64,000 bases of DNA from the NCBI GenBank assembly GCA_965183875.1, contig CBCYMK010000038.1, positions 46,087-110,086 on the forward strand. Direction: 5' to 3'. The DNA comes from UBA6772 sp965183875 (GTDB lineage: Bacteria > Bacteroidota > Bacteroidia > Flavobacteriales > UBA7430). The translations under genes and the position numbers were made by a program. The notes beneath the pieces are model-generated. The model saw nothing but the letters and a program-made list of their open reading frames with translations, did no database searches and was not told the origin of the DNA. Position 1 is the first letter of the stretch; every line of letters starts with the position of its first letter. Positions 22,964 to 32,994 of the stretch are shown here, piece by piece.

Positions 22964-24718
22964 CTAGTGTTCTTCTTCACCGTCTTTAAGCGGTACGTTT
23001 TGCGGAATGAAATCTGCATCGGCACCAGGCTTAGAGTAATCGTATGGCCAACGGTATACCGAAGGTATTTCACCAGGCCAGTTTCCGTGAATACGAGCTA
23101 CAGGTGTAGTCCATTCAAGTGTATTCGATCTCCAAGGGTTCTGTACAGAAACCTCACCTCTAAAAATACTATAGAAGAAGTTGAATAAGAATAAGAACTG
23201 TGCTGCTGCACCAATAATTGCACAAATAGTAACAATTTCATTTATGTCTTGTAAGTTATCGAACATAGGGAAAGCAGAGTTACTATAGTAACGACGTGGT
23301 AAGCCAGCCAATCCTAAATAGTGCATAGGGAAGAAAGTCCCGTAAGCACCAACGATAGTGATCCAGAAATGCGCATAACCAAGTTTCTTGTTCATCATTC
23401 TACCATACATTTTAGGGAACCAGTGGTACACACCAGCAAACATACCGAAGATTGCAGAAAGTCCCATTACAATATGGAAGTGTCCTACTACGAAGTACGT
23501 ATCGTGAACGTTGATATCTAGGGCAGAATCACCTAAAATAATACCTGTTAAACCACCTGTAATAAATGTAGAAACTAAACCAATAGAGAACAACATTGCT
23601 GGAGTAAACTGAAGGTTACCTTTCCATAAGGTAGTGATATAGTTAAATGCTTTTACAGCAGAAGGAATTGCAATTAATAAGGTTGTAAATGTAAATACTG
23701 AACCTAAGAAAGGACTCATTCCTGAAATAAACATATGGTGAGCCCATACGATAAACGATAAGAAAGCGATTCCTAATATAGAAGCAACCATCGCTCTATA
23801 ACCAAAGATAGGCTTACGCGAATTAGTAGCAATAATTTCTGAAGTAATCCCCAGTGCAGGTAAAATTACAATGTATACCTCAGGGTGACCTAAGAACCAG
23901 AAAAGGTGCTCGTATAATACTGGTGAACCACCAACATTACTTAAAACCTCACCTTGAATCATAATATCAGACAAGTAGAAACTCGTACCAAAACTACGAT
24001 CAAATAGCAATAATAAAACTGCAGACACCAATACTGGGAAAGAAAGTATCCCTAGGATAGCAGTAATAAAGAATGCCCACATTGTAAGCGGCAAACGAGT
24101 CATAGACAAACCTTCTGTACGTAGGTTAAGAATAGTAACAACATAGTTCAAACCACCTAATAAAGAAGAGGCAACAAATAAAGTCATAGAGATCAACCAA
24201 AGTGTCATTCCTAAACCAGAACCAGGAATAGCTTGAGGTAAGGCACTTAAAGGAGGATAGATAGTCCAACCAGCAGAAGCAGGTCCTGTTTCAACTCCTA
24301 AAGAAATCAACATGATTACAGAGGAGATAAAGAACAACCAATAAGACAATGCGTTTATAAAGCCCGAAGCCATATCTACTGCACCAATTTGAAGTGGAAT
24401 TAAGAGGTTACTAAATGTACCGCTTAAACCTGCAGTTAGTACAAAGAATACCATTAGCGTACCGTGAATGGTAACCAAGGCTAAGTACATATTAGGATCC
24501 ATGATACCACCTTTAGCCCAGTCGCCTAAAAGGAATTCAAAGATAGGCATTGGTTGCCCAGGATAAGCAATTTGTATTCTAAATAAAACTGACATAATCA
24601 TACCGATTACACCCATAGTAATACCTGTAATAAGGAATTGCTTGGCAATCATTTTATGATCAGTACTGAAAACGTACTTTGAAAAGAAATTCTCTTCGTG
24701 GTGGCCGTGTTCTGACAT
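22964..24718 (-). CDS. coxA: Cytochrome c oxidase subunit I
   Basis: Catalytic heme-copper subunit of an aa3-type terminal oxidase in the inner membrane (584 residues, 12 membrane helices). The active site is visible: GHPEVYIVILPALGI with the His-Tyr cross-link pair, WAHHMFISGM with the two CuB histidines, and VGHFHIVMG with heme ligands. The Glu/Tyr pattern is that of A1-type oxidases. Last gene of the act-cox operon, 34 bases after coxB. Genes for subunits III and IV are not in the window. Confidence 0.98.
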   Translation of the reverse strand: MSEHGHHEENFFSKYVFSTDHKMIAKQFLITGITMGVIGMIMSVLFRIQIAYPGQPMPIFEFLLGDWAKGGIMDPNMYLALVTIHGTLMVFFVLTAGLSGTFSNLLIPLQIGAVDMASGFINALSYWLFFISSVIMLISLGVETGPASAGWTIYPPLSALPQAIPGSGLGMTLWLISMTLFVASSLLGGLNYVVTILNLRTEGLSMTRLPLTMWAFFITAILGILSFPVLVSAVLLLLFDRSFGTSFYLSDIMIQGEVLSNVGGSPVLYEHLFWFLGHPEVYIVILPALGITSEIIATNSRKPIFGYRAMVASILGIAFLSFIVWAHHMFISGMSPFLGSVFTFTTLLIAIPSAVKAFNYITTLWKGNLQFTPAMLFSIGLVSTFITGGLTGIILGDSALDINVHDTYFVVGHFHIVMGLSAIFGMFAGVYHWFPKMYGRMMNKKLGYAHFWITIVGAYGTFFPMHYLGLAGLPRRYYSNSAFPMFDNLQDINEIVTICAIIGAAAQFLFLFNFFYSIFRGEVSVQNPWRSNTLEWTTPVARIHGNWPGEIPSVYRWPYDYSKPGADADFIPQNVPLKDGEEEH

Positions 24719-24752
24719 AGTTCTAAATTTATATTGTTAGTGGTTGTTTGTC

Positions 24753-25901
24753 TTAATTATTTGAAGCAGCAAATGTAGTCTGCTCAGCAATCCATTTATT
24801 GTAATCCTCTTCCGATTCTACAATAACTTTAAGTTGCATATTGTAATGCGCAGCACCACAAATTTTGTTACATAACAAAACGTAATCAAAGGCTTCGTTT
24901 GAAGTCTCTATTCTCATTTCTTCTGTAGTGATTGTAGGTTTAAATACAAAGTCTGTATTCATCCCAGGTACACAGTTCATTTGAACTCGGAAGTGAGGTA
25001 GGTATGCAGAGTGTATGATGTCTTGAGAACGGAACTTTAAGTGTACCGTTTTATTAACTGGTAAGTGTAATTCCTTAACGATAACATCGTCTTCGGCAGC
25101 AGCTAATATATCTTTCCCTGTGATAGAAACTAAAGCAGTAATAGTAGACTTCTTAGCTTCCATCTTAGCGATACGATCCTCAATTTTAACGCGTTTATTA
25201 GCGTTCAACTCTTCAGCTAGTTGCACATTGGCTTTAGCAATATTATTATCTAAACCAGCTAATTGCTTATCGTAAGCAGACTCCGAAATAACACCTACTG
25301 AGTTTAAGCCTCCAATAAAGCGAACATTTGCAGCCCCTAAATTATTGTCTTCACCTGCATAACGTGCAGTCCAGTCGAATTGTTTAGCGTAAAGCTCTAC
25401 AACTACAGCATCGTCTAAATCTGAACGATCCATAATTTTAGACCAAGTTTGTAAACCGTAAATAATTAAAACGGTTAATACTACAGCAGGAATTACGGTC
25501 CAAATAATTTCCGCTTTATCGTTATGAGAGATAAATGTTGCAGTACGATCTTTACGACCTCTATATTTAAACGAAAGGAAGAATAAAATCGGTTGAGTAA
25601 TTAAGAATACAATGATGATTAATCCCATAGAAAGGTTCATCAAGAAATCTATTTCTACACCGTGTTCAGAAGCTGAAACAGGTAATAAAAGATGATTCCA
25701 TTTTGCAGTCATTACAAAGAACGAAGCAACAAACAAAATACCAAAGGTTAGTAAAAGTTTACCTTGAGTATCGTTGTCTTTATCCGTAATATCAGATTCC
25801 TTAATCCCTTTGATCTTATTGGTAAGTTCAAAGATCCTAACCACTTGGGCTATTGCAATTATTGCAACAACTACCGCTACTATGATTAATAATTCAGTCA
25901 T
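24753..25901 (-). CDS. coxB: Cytochrome c oxidase subunit II
   Basis: CuA-bearing subunit that accepts electrons for coxA. 382 residues with an N-terminal signal-anchor, two further membrane segments (about 47-66 and 88-112; 134-150) and a cupredoxin domain. CuA ligands are intact: His297 in HSAYLPHF and CNKICGAAHYNM (Cys344, Cys348, His352, Met355). No heme c domain is fused, so it is not a caa3 type. A coiled-coil insertion of roughly 65 residues (about 205-272, rich in Lys/Glu/Ala) interrupts the cupredoxin domain before the CuA histidine strand. Follows actF by 28 bases. Confidence 0.97.
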   Translation of the reverse strand: MTELLIIVAVVVAIIAIAQVVRIFELTNKIKGIKESDITDKDNDTQGKLLLTFGILFVASFFVMTAKWNHLLLPVSASEHGVEIDFLMNLSMGLIIIVFLITQPILFFLSFKYRGRKDRTATFISHNDKAEIIWTVIPAVVLTVLIIYGLQTWSKIMDRSDLDDAVVVELYAKQFDWTARYAGEDNNLGAANVRFIGGLNSVGVISESAYDKQLAGLDNNIAKANVQLAEELNANKRVKIEDRIAKMEAKKSTITALVSITGKDILAAAEDDVIVKELHLPVNKTVHLKFRSQDIIHSAYLPHFRVQMNCVPGMNTDFVFKPTITTEEMRIETSNEAFDYVLLCNKICGAAHYNMQLKVIVESEEDYNKWIAEQTTFAASNN

Positions 25902-25929
25902 GGTTCTGTTTTAAATGTTCCTTATTAAA

Positions 25930-27381
25930 TTATATGTGGAAGTTTTTACTCTCTTCTAACATAGGGTGGTTCTTTGGTGTAAGTTCCATACTAGCCAGTT
26001 TCTTAGTAACAACTCTAATAAATAGACCTCCTAAACCAAGGAAAGTTCCAATTTCAACAAATCCTAAATGCCAATGTCCACCAACAGTACCAGGCATAAT
26101 CATTACGAAGAAGTCTAAATAGTGACCTACAAGGATGATAGAACCGATAGTGATAACAAATCCAGATACACGTTTAGCATCTCTTGAGATTAACATTAGT
26201 ATAGGCACTACGAAGTTAAGTACAACAGCAGTCATAAATGGCACACTGTATTCGTCGAAACGAGCATTATAGTAAGTTACTTCTTCTGGAATGTTAGCAT
26301 ACCAAATAAGCATAAATTGCGAGAACCATAGGTAGGTCCAGAAAATACTAAAGGCAAACATAAACTTAGCAACATCGTGCATATGGTTTTCATTTACATG
26401 CTCTAGCTGACCTTTACTTTTTAAGTGTACTACAGTCATAGACAATACAACAAAAACAGTAACCATCATCCCAGCAAACACATACCATCCAAATAAGGTA
26501 GAGAACCAGTGCGTATCAATAGACATGATCCAGTCCCAAGCCATCATTGAAGATGTTACCGCAAAGAAAACAATAAAAATAGCTGCTACCTTAACACTCT
26601 TGTTATAGTATTCTAAGCCACCATTTTTATCTTCTAATAAAGAAAGGCTAATCAATTTTTTAAGTCCAAAGTACCAACCTGCTAAATAAATTACAGCTCT
26701 AAGCATAAAGAACCCGAAGTTCAAATAAGCTTCTTTCCCTGCAATAATAGCATCATAATTAGCACTTTCAGGATCCATTATCCCTGTAGCCATCCAGTGG
26801 TAAGTATGGTTACCAAATAAGTGGAAACCACCAGTAATAAAGATGATTAATAGTACAGCTCCAACATAAGGAAGGAACGAACCGATAGCCATAAGTACTC
26901 TTTTTAGAACTACAGTCCAACCTACTTCTGCTACATACTGTAGAGCTAAGAAGAAGATAGAAACTAAAGAAACTCCTAAGAAGAAGATAGCTGCTACTAA
27001 TAAACTAGACCAAGGTCTTTGTCCTTTAGCGTGTAAAGCATGAGTAGTCGTATGAATAACATGTTCTACATCGTGAGCTTCAAGCATTTCTTCAGCAGAA
27101 AAGTGTAAGTGAAACACTTCTTCAATCTTGTGGAATAAAGGAGCATAGTGTGCCTCAACAGCGTGACCATGACCATGCGCTTCCACTGCATGAGTATCGT
27201 GAGCATCTGTATGATGCGCACCGTCTAAATGTAAGTCGTTTGCGATTGATTCAACCTGGTGTTTAATTTCTTCATCTGTATGATGACCTGCACCTTGAAT
27301 AAAACCGTAACCTAGGGCAACAACTCCAATTAGCATAAGTGCTAAGGAGATGAGCTTCGTATTTTTAGTAACCGTATACAT
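25930..27381 (-). CDS. actF: Alternative complex III subunit ActF (quinol:cytochrome c oxidoreductase)
   Basis: NrfD/PsrC-like integral membrane subunit of alternative complex III, 483 residues with about ten membrane helices after a first N-terminal one. Between the first helix and the rest lies a His-rich extramembrane segment (about residues 32-124) with some 20 histidines. Conserved membrane motifs include RPWSSLLVAAIFFLG and HWFSTLFGWYVFAG. With ActC it is expected to build the membrane core; ActC holds the quinol site. Spacing to actE is 18 bases. Confidence 0.93.
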   Translation of the reverse strand: MYTVTKNTKLISLALMLIGVVALGYGFIQGAGHHTDEEIKHQVESIANDLHLDGAHHTDAHDTHAVEAHGHGHAVEAHYAPLFHKIEEVFHLHFSAEEMLEAHDVEHVIHTTTHALHAKGQRPWSSLLVAAIFFLGVSLVSIFFLALQYVAEVGWTVVLKRVLMAIGSFLPYVGAVLLIIFITGGFHLFGNHTYHWMATGIMDPESANYDAIIAGKEAYLNFGFFMLRAVIYLAGWYFGLKKLISLSLLEDKNGGLEYYNKSVKVAAIFIVFFAVTSSMMAWDWIMSIDTHWFSTLFGWYVFAGMMVTVFVVLSMTVVHLKSKGQLEHVNENHMHDVAKFMFAFSIFWTYLWFSQFMLIWYANIPEEVTYYNARFDEYSVPFMTAVVLNFVVPILMLISRDAKRVSGFVITIGSIILVGHYLDFFVMIMPGTVGGHWHLGFVEIGTFLGLGGLFIRVVTKKLASMELTPKNHPMLEESKNFHI

Positions 27382-27399
27382 TGTTCTCTTTCTGTTAGG

Positions 27400-27993
27400 T
27401 TAGTTAGATCCTTGTTGTAATTCGTGTACATACTGTACAATTTTCCAACGTTCTGTTTGTGTTAACTGCGAAGCGTGAGGCCCCATAGCATTTAAACCAA
27501 AAGTAATGGTGTGGAAAATTTGACCGTCGTTCATTTCGCTCATGGTAGAACCTGAACGTCGAGGAGATGTAGCATCGGCATAAGAAGGAACAGCTCCATA
27601 AACAGGGTGTTTGATTGAACCTTTACCATCTCCCTTAGTACCGTGACAGTGTGCACAGAACATACCATAAAGTTCTTTCCCTTCTGCTAAAGTTTTAGCA
27701 TCTAAAGTAAGAGGGTTAGATAACTCTTTACCTGCTCTTAGATAGTCTTCTAAGGTATTGTTGTATTCAAAAGGAGTAAATCCTCTAGGAATAGTTCCTT
27801 CAACCGTAGATTGTGCAGTAATTCCGTTTTCGAAAACTGGGTTTTCAGAATATGTTTCGTAAGATGCAGAACGGTACATGTTCGGCATAAATTCGAAGCC
27901 TGGATGGTCTCCATCTGCACCACAAGACTGCAACATAAATGAAGCAGCAATAGTTGCTAGTGTTAGAGACGCGATCTTTGTTACTTTTCTCAT
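27400..27993 (-). CDS. actE: Alternative complex III subunit ActE, monoheme cytochrome c lipoprotein
   Basis: A 197-residue periplasmic cytochrome c anchored as a lipoprotein (signal ending SFMLQSC). One heme motif, CAHCH, followed by GTKGDGKGS, and Met ligands in the C-terminal part. In alternative complex III, ActE passes electrons to the oxidase or a soluble carrier. Thirteen bases separate it from actD. Confidence 0.95.
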   Translation of the reverse strand: MRKVTKIASLTLATIAASFMLQSCGADGDHPGFEFMPNMYRSASYETYSENPVFENGITAQSTVEGTIPRGFTPFEYNNTLEDYLRAGKELSNPLTLDAKTLAEGKELYGMFCAHCHGTKGDGKGSIKHPVYGAVPSYADATSPRRSGSTMSEMNDGQIFHTITFGLNAMGPHASQLTQTERWKIVQYVHELQQGSN

Positions 27994-28006
27994 TGTATAG
28001 ATCTAT

Positions 28007-28531
28007 TTAGGCGATTTGTTCTTCTTTAATTTCCTTTGCTCCTGTTTCCTTCATTAAGGAAATAAGATCTGCTTCATTTCCATGAGCTTCGATCTCCATC
28101 AAGAACATATCATCTGTAGTACGTGGGTCTGGACTAGTTTCCGAAGAACCAGGGTATAATTTACAACGCATTAGGTAAGTAATTACCATAAGGTGAGCAG
28201 CAAAAAATACTGTTAATTCAAATCCAATTGGTACAAAAGCAGGGATATTTTGTAAAAGGCTGAAATTTGGTTTACCACCAATAATTTGTGGCCAATCTTG
28301 AATCATCATATACCACATCATCAACATACCTAAAGACAAACCTATACAACCGTATATGAATGAAGCAATAGCTAATCTTGATGGCTTTAATCCTAAGGCA
28401 TGGTCTAGACCGTGTATAGGAAAAGGTGAATACACCTCGTCGATATGCACACCTTTCGCACGGATATCTTTTACCGCTTGTAAGATTACATCATCATCGT
28501 CGTAAACTCCGTAAATTACTTTCTTACTCAT
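28007..28531 (-). CDS. actD: Alternative complex III subunit ActD (DUF3341)
   Basis: A 174-residue protein with two membrane helices (about 57-77 and 95-120) and the DUF3341 pattern: YGVYDDDDVILQAVKDIRAKGVHIDEVYSPFPIHGLD at the N terminus. It is a structural subunit of alternative complex III. Starts five bases after actC ends. Confidence 0.95.
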   Translation of the reverse strand: MSKKVIYGVYDDDDVILQAVKDIRAKGVHIDEVYSPFPIHGLDHALGLKPSRLAIASFIYGCIGLSLGMLMMWYMMIQDWPQIIGGKPNFSLLQNIPAFVPIGFELTVFFAAHLMVITYLMRCKLYPGSSETSPDPRTTDDMFLMEIEAHGNEADLISLMKETGAKEIKEEQIA

Positions 28532-28536
28532 TGCGT

Positions 28537-29901
28537 TTATTTTTTATTCTGAGAACCAGATGATTTCACAATAGTTTTCAACTCGGCTTGAGCGATAACA
28601 GGGAATGTACGTGCATACAATAGGAACAACACGAAGAAGAATCCAATAGTACCTACAAAAATACCTATATCAACAAAAGTTGGAGAGAACATAGACCAAG
28701 AAGATGGTAAATAATCTCTGTGTAGAGAAGTAACAATAATTACAAAACGCTCAAACCACATACCTATATTTACAATAATAGAGATAAAGAAGGTAAAGGC
28801 GATACTTGTTCTTAACTTCTTAAACCACATAAACTGTGGAGAGAACACATTACAAGTCATCATAGACCAGTAAGCCCACCAATAAGGTCCAGTTGCTCTG
28901 TTTAAGAAGGCGTATTGTTCGAACTCTACACCAGAGTACCAAGCAATAAACAATTCTGTAATATAAGCCACACCAACAATAGAACCTGTAACCATAATTA
29001 CAATGTTCATATATTCGATATGTTTAATTGTAATATAAGCTTCCATATTTACCACCTTACGCATTACCAATAGTAATGTTTGTACCATAGCAAATCCTGA
29101 GAAGATTGCACCTGCTACGAAGTAAGGAGGGAAAATAGTGGTGTGCCATCCAGGAATTACCGAAGTAGCAAAATCCATAGATACTATGGTGTGTACAGAA
29201 AGTACAAGAGGTGTAGCTAAACCTGCAAGAACCAAAGAAAGCTCTTCGAAACGTTGCCAGTGTTTTGCTTTACCAGACCAACCAAAAGAAAGGATAGTAT
29301 AAATTTTCTTTGCCATTGGCTTAACAGCTCTATCACGGATCATAGCAAAATCGGGAATTAATCCCATATACCAAAATACTAATGATACTGTTAAATACGT
29401 AGAAATTGCAAATACATCCCACAGTAATGGAGAGTTAAAGTTTACCCATAAAGAACCAAAGTTGTTTGGTAATGGTAAAACGAAATAAGCCAACCATGGT
29501 CTTCCCATGTGGAAGATCGGGAATAAACCAGCTTGAACAACGGCAAAAATTGTCATTGCCTCAGCAGAACGGTTAATTGATAAACGCCATTTTTGACGGA
29601 ATAACAATAATACAGCAGAAATAAGTGTACCGGCGTGACCAATACCTACCCACCATACAAAGTTGGTGATATCCCAAGCCCAACCAACGGTCTTGTTAAG
29701 TCCCCATACCCCGATACCAGTACCAGCAGTATAAGCCAAACATCCAGCACCCCACATAAATGCGAGTAATGCAGCAATAAATAAAGCCCACCAATATTTG
29801 TTAGCTTTTCCTTCTATAGGACGAGCCACATCCTCAGTGATGTCATGTAAGGTCTTATCTTCAAGAATAAGAGGCTCTCTAATTGGAGATTCGTAATGCA
29901 T
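28537..29901 (-). CDS. actC: Alternative complex III subunit ActC (NrfD-like, quinol-binding)
   Basis: Integral membrane subunit, 454 residues, about ten helices, of the NrfD/PsrC family. It starts with the typical HYESPIREPLI and has WWVGIGHAGTLISAVLLLFRQ and SVHTIVSMDFATSVIPGWHTTIFPPYFVAGA, the latter holding residues near the quinol site. With ActB it couples quinol oxidation to the Fe-S/heme chain. Seventeen bases follow actB. Confidence 0.97.
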   Translation of the reverse strand: MHYESPIREPLILEDKTLHDITEDVARPIEGKANKYWWALFIAALLAFMWGAGCLAYTAGTGIGVWGLNKTVGWAWDITNFVWWVGIGHAGTLISAVLLLFRQKWRLSINRSAEAMTIFAVVQAGLFPIFHMGRPWLAYFVLPLPNNFGSLWVNFNSPLLWDVFAISTYLTVSLVFWYMGLIPDFAMIRDRAVKPMAKKIYTILSFGWSGKAKHWQRFEELSLVLAGLATPLVLSVHTIVSMDFATSVIPGWHTTIFPPYFVAGAIFSGFAMVQTLLLVMRKVVNMEAYITIKHIEYMNIVIMVTGSIVGVAYITELFIAWYSGVEFEQYAFLNRATGPYWWAYWSMMTCNVFSPQFMWFKKLRTSIAFTFFISIIVNIGMWFERFVIIVTSLHRDYLPSSWSMFSPTFVDIGIFVGTIGFFFVLFLLYARTFPVIAQAELKTIVKSSGSQNKK

Positions 29902-29918
29902 GTTTATCTAATTAAATT

Positions 29919-32900
29919 TTATTTCTCAGTTACGTTACGCACCTTCGTTTGATACCAAACAGAAGGTTGAGTATTTAGCTCTTCTAATAGGTGGTATGCT
30001 CTAGGGTTCTTAGATGCTGTAAACACCTTAGACTCTTCGTTAAGAACATCTCCAAAAGTTAATGCACCAGTATCACAAGCAATAGAACAAGCAGTTTGAG
30101 CTTCCTCAGCACGGAGTTTACGTCCATCTTTCTTAGCGTCTAACTTCACTTTTTGTAGCATGTGAACACACATAGAACATTTCTCCATTACCCCACGAGA
30201 ACGTACTACTACGTCTGGGTTAAGGACCATCTTACCTAAGTCATCGTTCATATAGAAGTCGAAGTCTTCATTTTCTGAGTAGTTAAACCAGTTGAAACGA
30301 CGAACTTTATAAGGACAGTTATTTGCACAGTAACGAGTACCCACACAACGGTTATAAGCCATGTGGTTTAATCCTTCTCTAGAGTGAGAAGTTGCAGCTA
30401 CTGGACATACAGTTTCACAAGGAGCATGGTTACAGTGCTGACACATTACTGGTTGGAATACTACTTTTAAAGATTCAGATTCTGAAGCAACTTCCATTGC
30501 TAAGAATTTATCTATTGTAGATACACCATCTTCTTCAGCAGATTCTTCCGTCATATCACTAGAGTAGTAACGATCGATACGCAACCAGTGCATATCTCTA
30601 GAGTTACGAATCTCTTGCTTACCTACAACAGGTACGTTATTTTCAGAATGACAAGCAATAACACAAGCACCACATCCAGTACAACCATTAAGGTCGATAG
30701 ATAGGTTCCACCAGTGAACATCTCTGTCGTGTTCTTCCCAAAGTGTAACTTTTTCAGGAGCTTTAGCACCTTTATGAGTTGCAAGTAACATTTGCTCGTT
30801 ACCAGAAGTAGGATCGTTTAAGAAATCACCTAAAGTAGTTTCTTTAACAATTCTATCTCTACCCATCATAGTATGATGAAGTTGAGTAGAAGCAAATTCA
30901 TGAACTCCACCTTCAACCTTTACTAGTGTAGCACCAGAAAGAGTTGTATTAAAATTATTAGCAAATACAAAAGCGTTAACACCAATACCGTCTCCAGCTT
31001 TTCCAGCACCGTTACGTCCGTAACCAACAGCTAAACCAAGCGTTTTGTAGGCTTGACCAGGTTGAATTAAAACAGGAACCTCAAGAGATACACCGTTAAC
31101 AGTAAGCTCAGCGATATCTCCGTTTAATGCACCATTAGATACATTTTCGTTTTCGAAACCTAATTCTTTCGCAAAACGCGGAGAAATAGTTAAGTAGTTA
31201 TCCCAGGTATTCTTTGTAATAGGATCAGGTAATTCTTGCAACCAAGGGTTGTTTGCGAATTCTCCAGAACCTAATCCAGTTTTAGAATAAAGAACTAAGT
31301 CAATATTATCGTTAGACTGCTTACTTAAAGTAGTAGCAGCTGTAGCAACAGTACCTCTATAAGAAACATTTCTATCTGAGCTAGAAGACATAAATACACC
31401 GTCGTGAAGAGCAGTGTTCCATGTAGTAGAACCTAAGATATTTTTGTTCCAGTAACTTTTTAAGTACGAATAATAATCTGCACCTAAACCGGCCCAAGTC
31501 ATTAAAGAAGCTTGCGCCTGACGCGTATCAAATAAAGGATTTATGGTAGGTTGAACTAATGCATTCACTCCAGTATAAGGATTAGCATCACCCCAACTTT
31601 CAAGGTAGTTATGGTCTGGACAAACAAAGTTCATCGCAGCAGCAGTTTCGTCTTTCTTTTGAGCAAAAGAAACAGACATATCAACTTTAGCTAAAGCCTC
31701 AGCAAAAGCAGCTCCTTCAGCTAAGTTGTATACTGGATTAGAGTTGTAAGCAATTAAAGCTCCAACCTTACCAGCTTTCATATCGTTTAATAAGGTAGCA
31801 ACATCTGCATCGTTACCTTGCTTAAGATTAGAACGCTTAGAGAAATCTATCGTTGCTCCATTGTTTTCCAATAAAGCGTTGATAGCATTAACAACTAAGT
31901 GAATATTCTTATCGTTACCACCAGCAACAACTAAAGATTTCCCTTTAGCATTCCAAAGGTCGTTTGCCGCTTTTTCGATATTTGTATAATTGGTTGCAGC
32001 AACATTTACTGTTGAAGCACCCGATTTCTTAGCGATAGCATTGTATAAATTCACAAGAGCTACACCCAATTCAGAAGCCTTAACGGGCGTTCTATAATCG
32101 GCATTAGCACCAGTCATCGATAAGTTCGATTCAAATTGGTAGTGACGAGACATTGTAGCTGCGTTTGGATTACGCTTAGTAGCATAATCTTTACCGTGCC
32201 CAGCATCTAACCAGTCACCTAAGAAATCTGCAGCGAAAGAAACAACTACATCTGCCTTATCGAAGTGATAAGTAGGAAGTGTTCTTACACCGAAAGTTTC
32301 AAGGTTAGCGTCTAACATAGCCGATGCAGAAAGTGCATCGTACATAATGTGCTTCGCATTGTATTTAGAAGCAAACGATTCTATGATTGCCTTTGTAGAA
32401 GGAGAGATTATAGAAGAGCTTAACAATACAACTTGTTTGTTGTTTGCTTTAGCAGCTTTTAAACCTTTTACAATTGAAGCATCAACAGAAGTCCATGTAG
32501 CTTCTTCACCATTTGCTAAAGGCGATTTTAAACGAGCCGAATCGTAAAGGTTTAAAACAGATGCTTGAACACGAGCATTTATTCCTCCCTTATCACAAAG
32601 GTCATTCGTTTTCACGAAAATAGGACGACCTTCACGGTTCTTTACAAGTAAACTTGCAAAATCGTTTCCATCGTAAAAACTAGAAGCGTACCAATTTGCT
32701 TCACCAGCAATAGTCTCTTCGGGCTTTACAACAAATGGAATTACTTTTTGAATAGGCGCTTCACAGGCAGCTAAAGAAGCTGCTGCAGTACTAAAACCTA
32801 AGAACTTTAAGAAATCTCTACGCGAAGTAGAAGACTCTGCTAGTTTGTCATCATCACCTAAAAAAGCTTCTGTAGGCAATTGCTCAGCAAATTCGTTTTT

Positions 32901-32972
32901 TTGGAATTTCTCCAATTCTGGATTATTCACCAACTCGCCTAAGCCTTGGAAATATGTTTTCTTTGTAGCCAT
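29919..32972 (-). CDS. actB: Alternative complex III subunit ActB (Fe-S, molybdopterin-oxidoreductase-like)
   Basis: A 1017-residue subunit. The N terminus carries a Tat-like signal variant (SRRDFLKFLGFSTAAASLAAC) in the usual place. A large domain related to molybdopterin oxidoreductases follows, and then a ferredoxin-like domain with four Cys clusters: CTGCGACVIAC, CQHCNHAPCETVC, RCVGTRYCANNCPYK and CSMCVHML with a later ACSIAC. In known complexes it holds three 4Fe-4S and one 3Fe-4S cluster but no molybdenum cofactor. ATG 32972 was chosen; a GTG at 33014 would overlap the actA stop and add 14 residues. Confidence 0.97.
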   Translation of the reverse strand: MATKKTYFQGLGELVNNPELEKFQKNEFAEQLPTEAFLGDDDKLAESSTSRRDFLKFLGFSTAAASLAACEAPIQKVIPFVVKPEETIAGEANWYASSFYDGNDFASLLVKNREGRPIFVKTNDLCDKGGINARVQASVLNLYDSARLKSPLANGEEATWTSVDASIVKGLKAAKANNKQVVLLSSSIISPSTKAIIESFASKYNAKHIMYDALSASAMLDANLETFGVRTLPTYHFDKADVVVSFAADFLGDWLDAGHGKDYATKRNPNAATMSRHYQFESNLSMTGANADYRTPVKASELGVALVNLYNAIAKKSGASTVNVAATNYTNIEKAANDLWNAKGKSLVVAGGNDKNIHLVVNAINALLENNGATIDFSKRSNLKQGNDADVATLLNDMKAGKVGALIAYNSNPVYNLAEGAAFAEALAKVDMSVSFAQKKDETAAAMNFVCPDHNYLESWGDANPYTGVNALVQPTINPLFDTRQAQASLMTWAGLGADYYSYLKSYWNKNILGSTTWNTALHDGVFMSSSSDRNVSYRGTVATAATTLSKQSNDNIDLVLYSKTGLGSGEFANNPWLQELPDPITKNTWDNYLTISPRFAKELGFENENVSNGALNGDIAELTVNGVSLEVPVLIQPGQAYKTLGLAVGYGRNGAGKAGDGIGVNAFVFANNFNTTLSGATLVKVEGGVHEFASTQLHHTMMGRDRIVKETTLGDFLNDPTSGNEQMLLATHKGAKAPEKVTLWEEHDRDVHWWNLSIDLNGCTGCGACVIACHSENNVPVVGKQEIRNSRDMHWLRIDRYYSSDMTEESAEEDGVSTIDKFLAMEVASESESLKVVFQPVMCQHCNHAPCETVCPVAATSHSREGLNHMAYNRCVGTRYCANNCPYKVRRFNWFNYSENEDFDFYMNDDLGKMVLNPDVVVRSRGVMEKCSMCVHMLQKVKLDAKKDGRKLRAEEAQTACSIACDTGALTFGDVLNEESKVFTASKNPRAYHLLEELNTQPSVWYQTKVRNVTEK

Positions 32973-32994
32973 CTTAATTATTTCCTTTTCAAAA

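Noticed and set aside
29919..32972. ActB as a molybdenum enzyme
   Set aside because: The operon context and Fe-S pattern are those of alternative complex III, whose ActB is known to lack the molybdenum cofactor.
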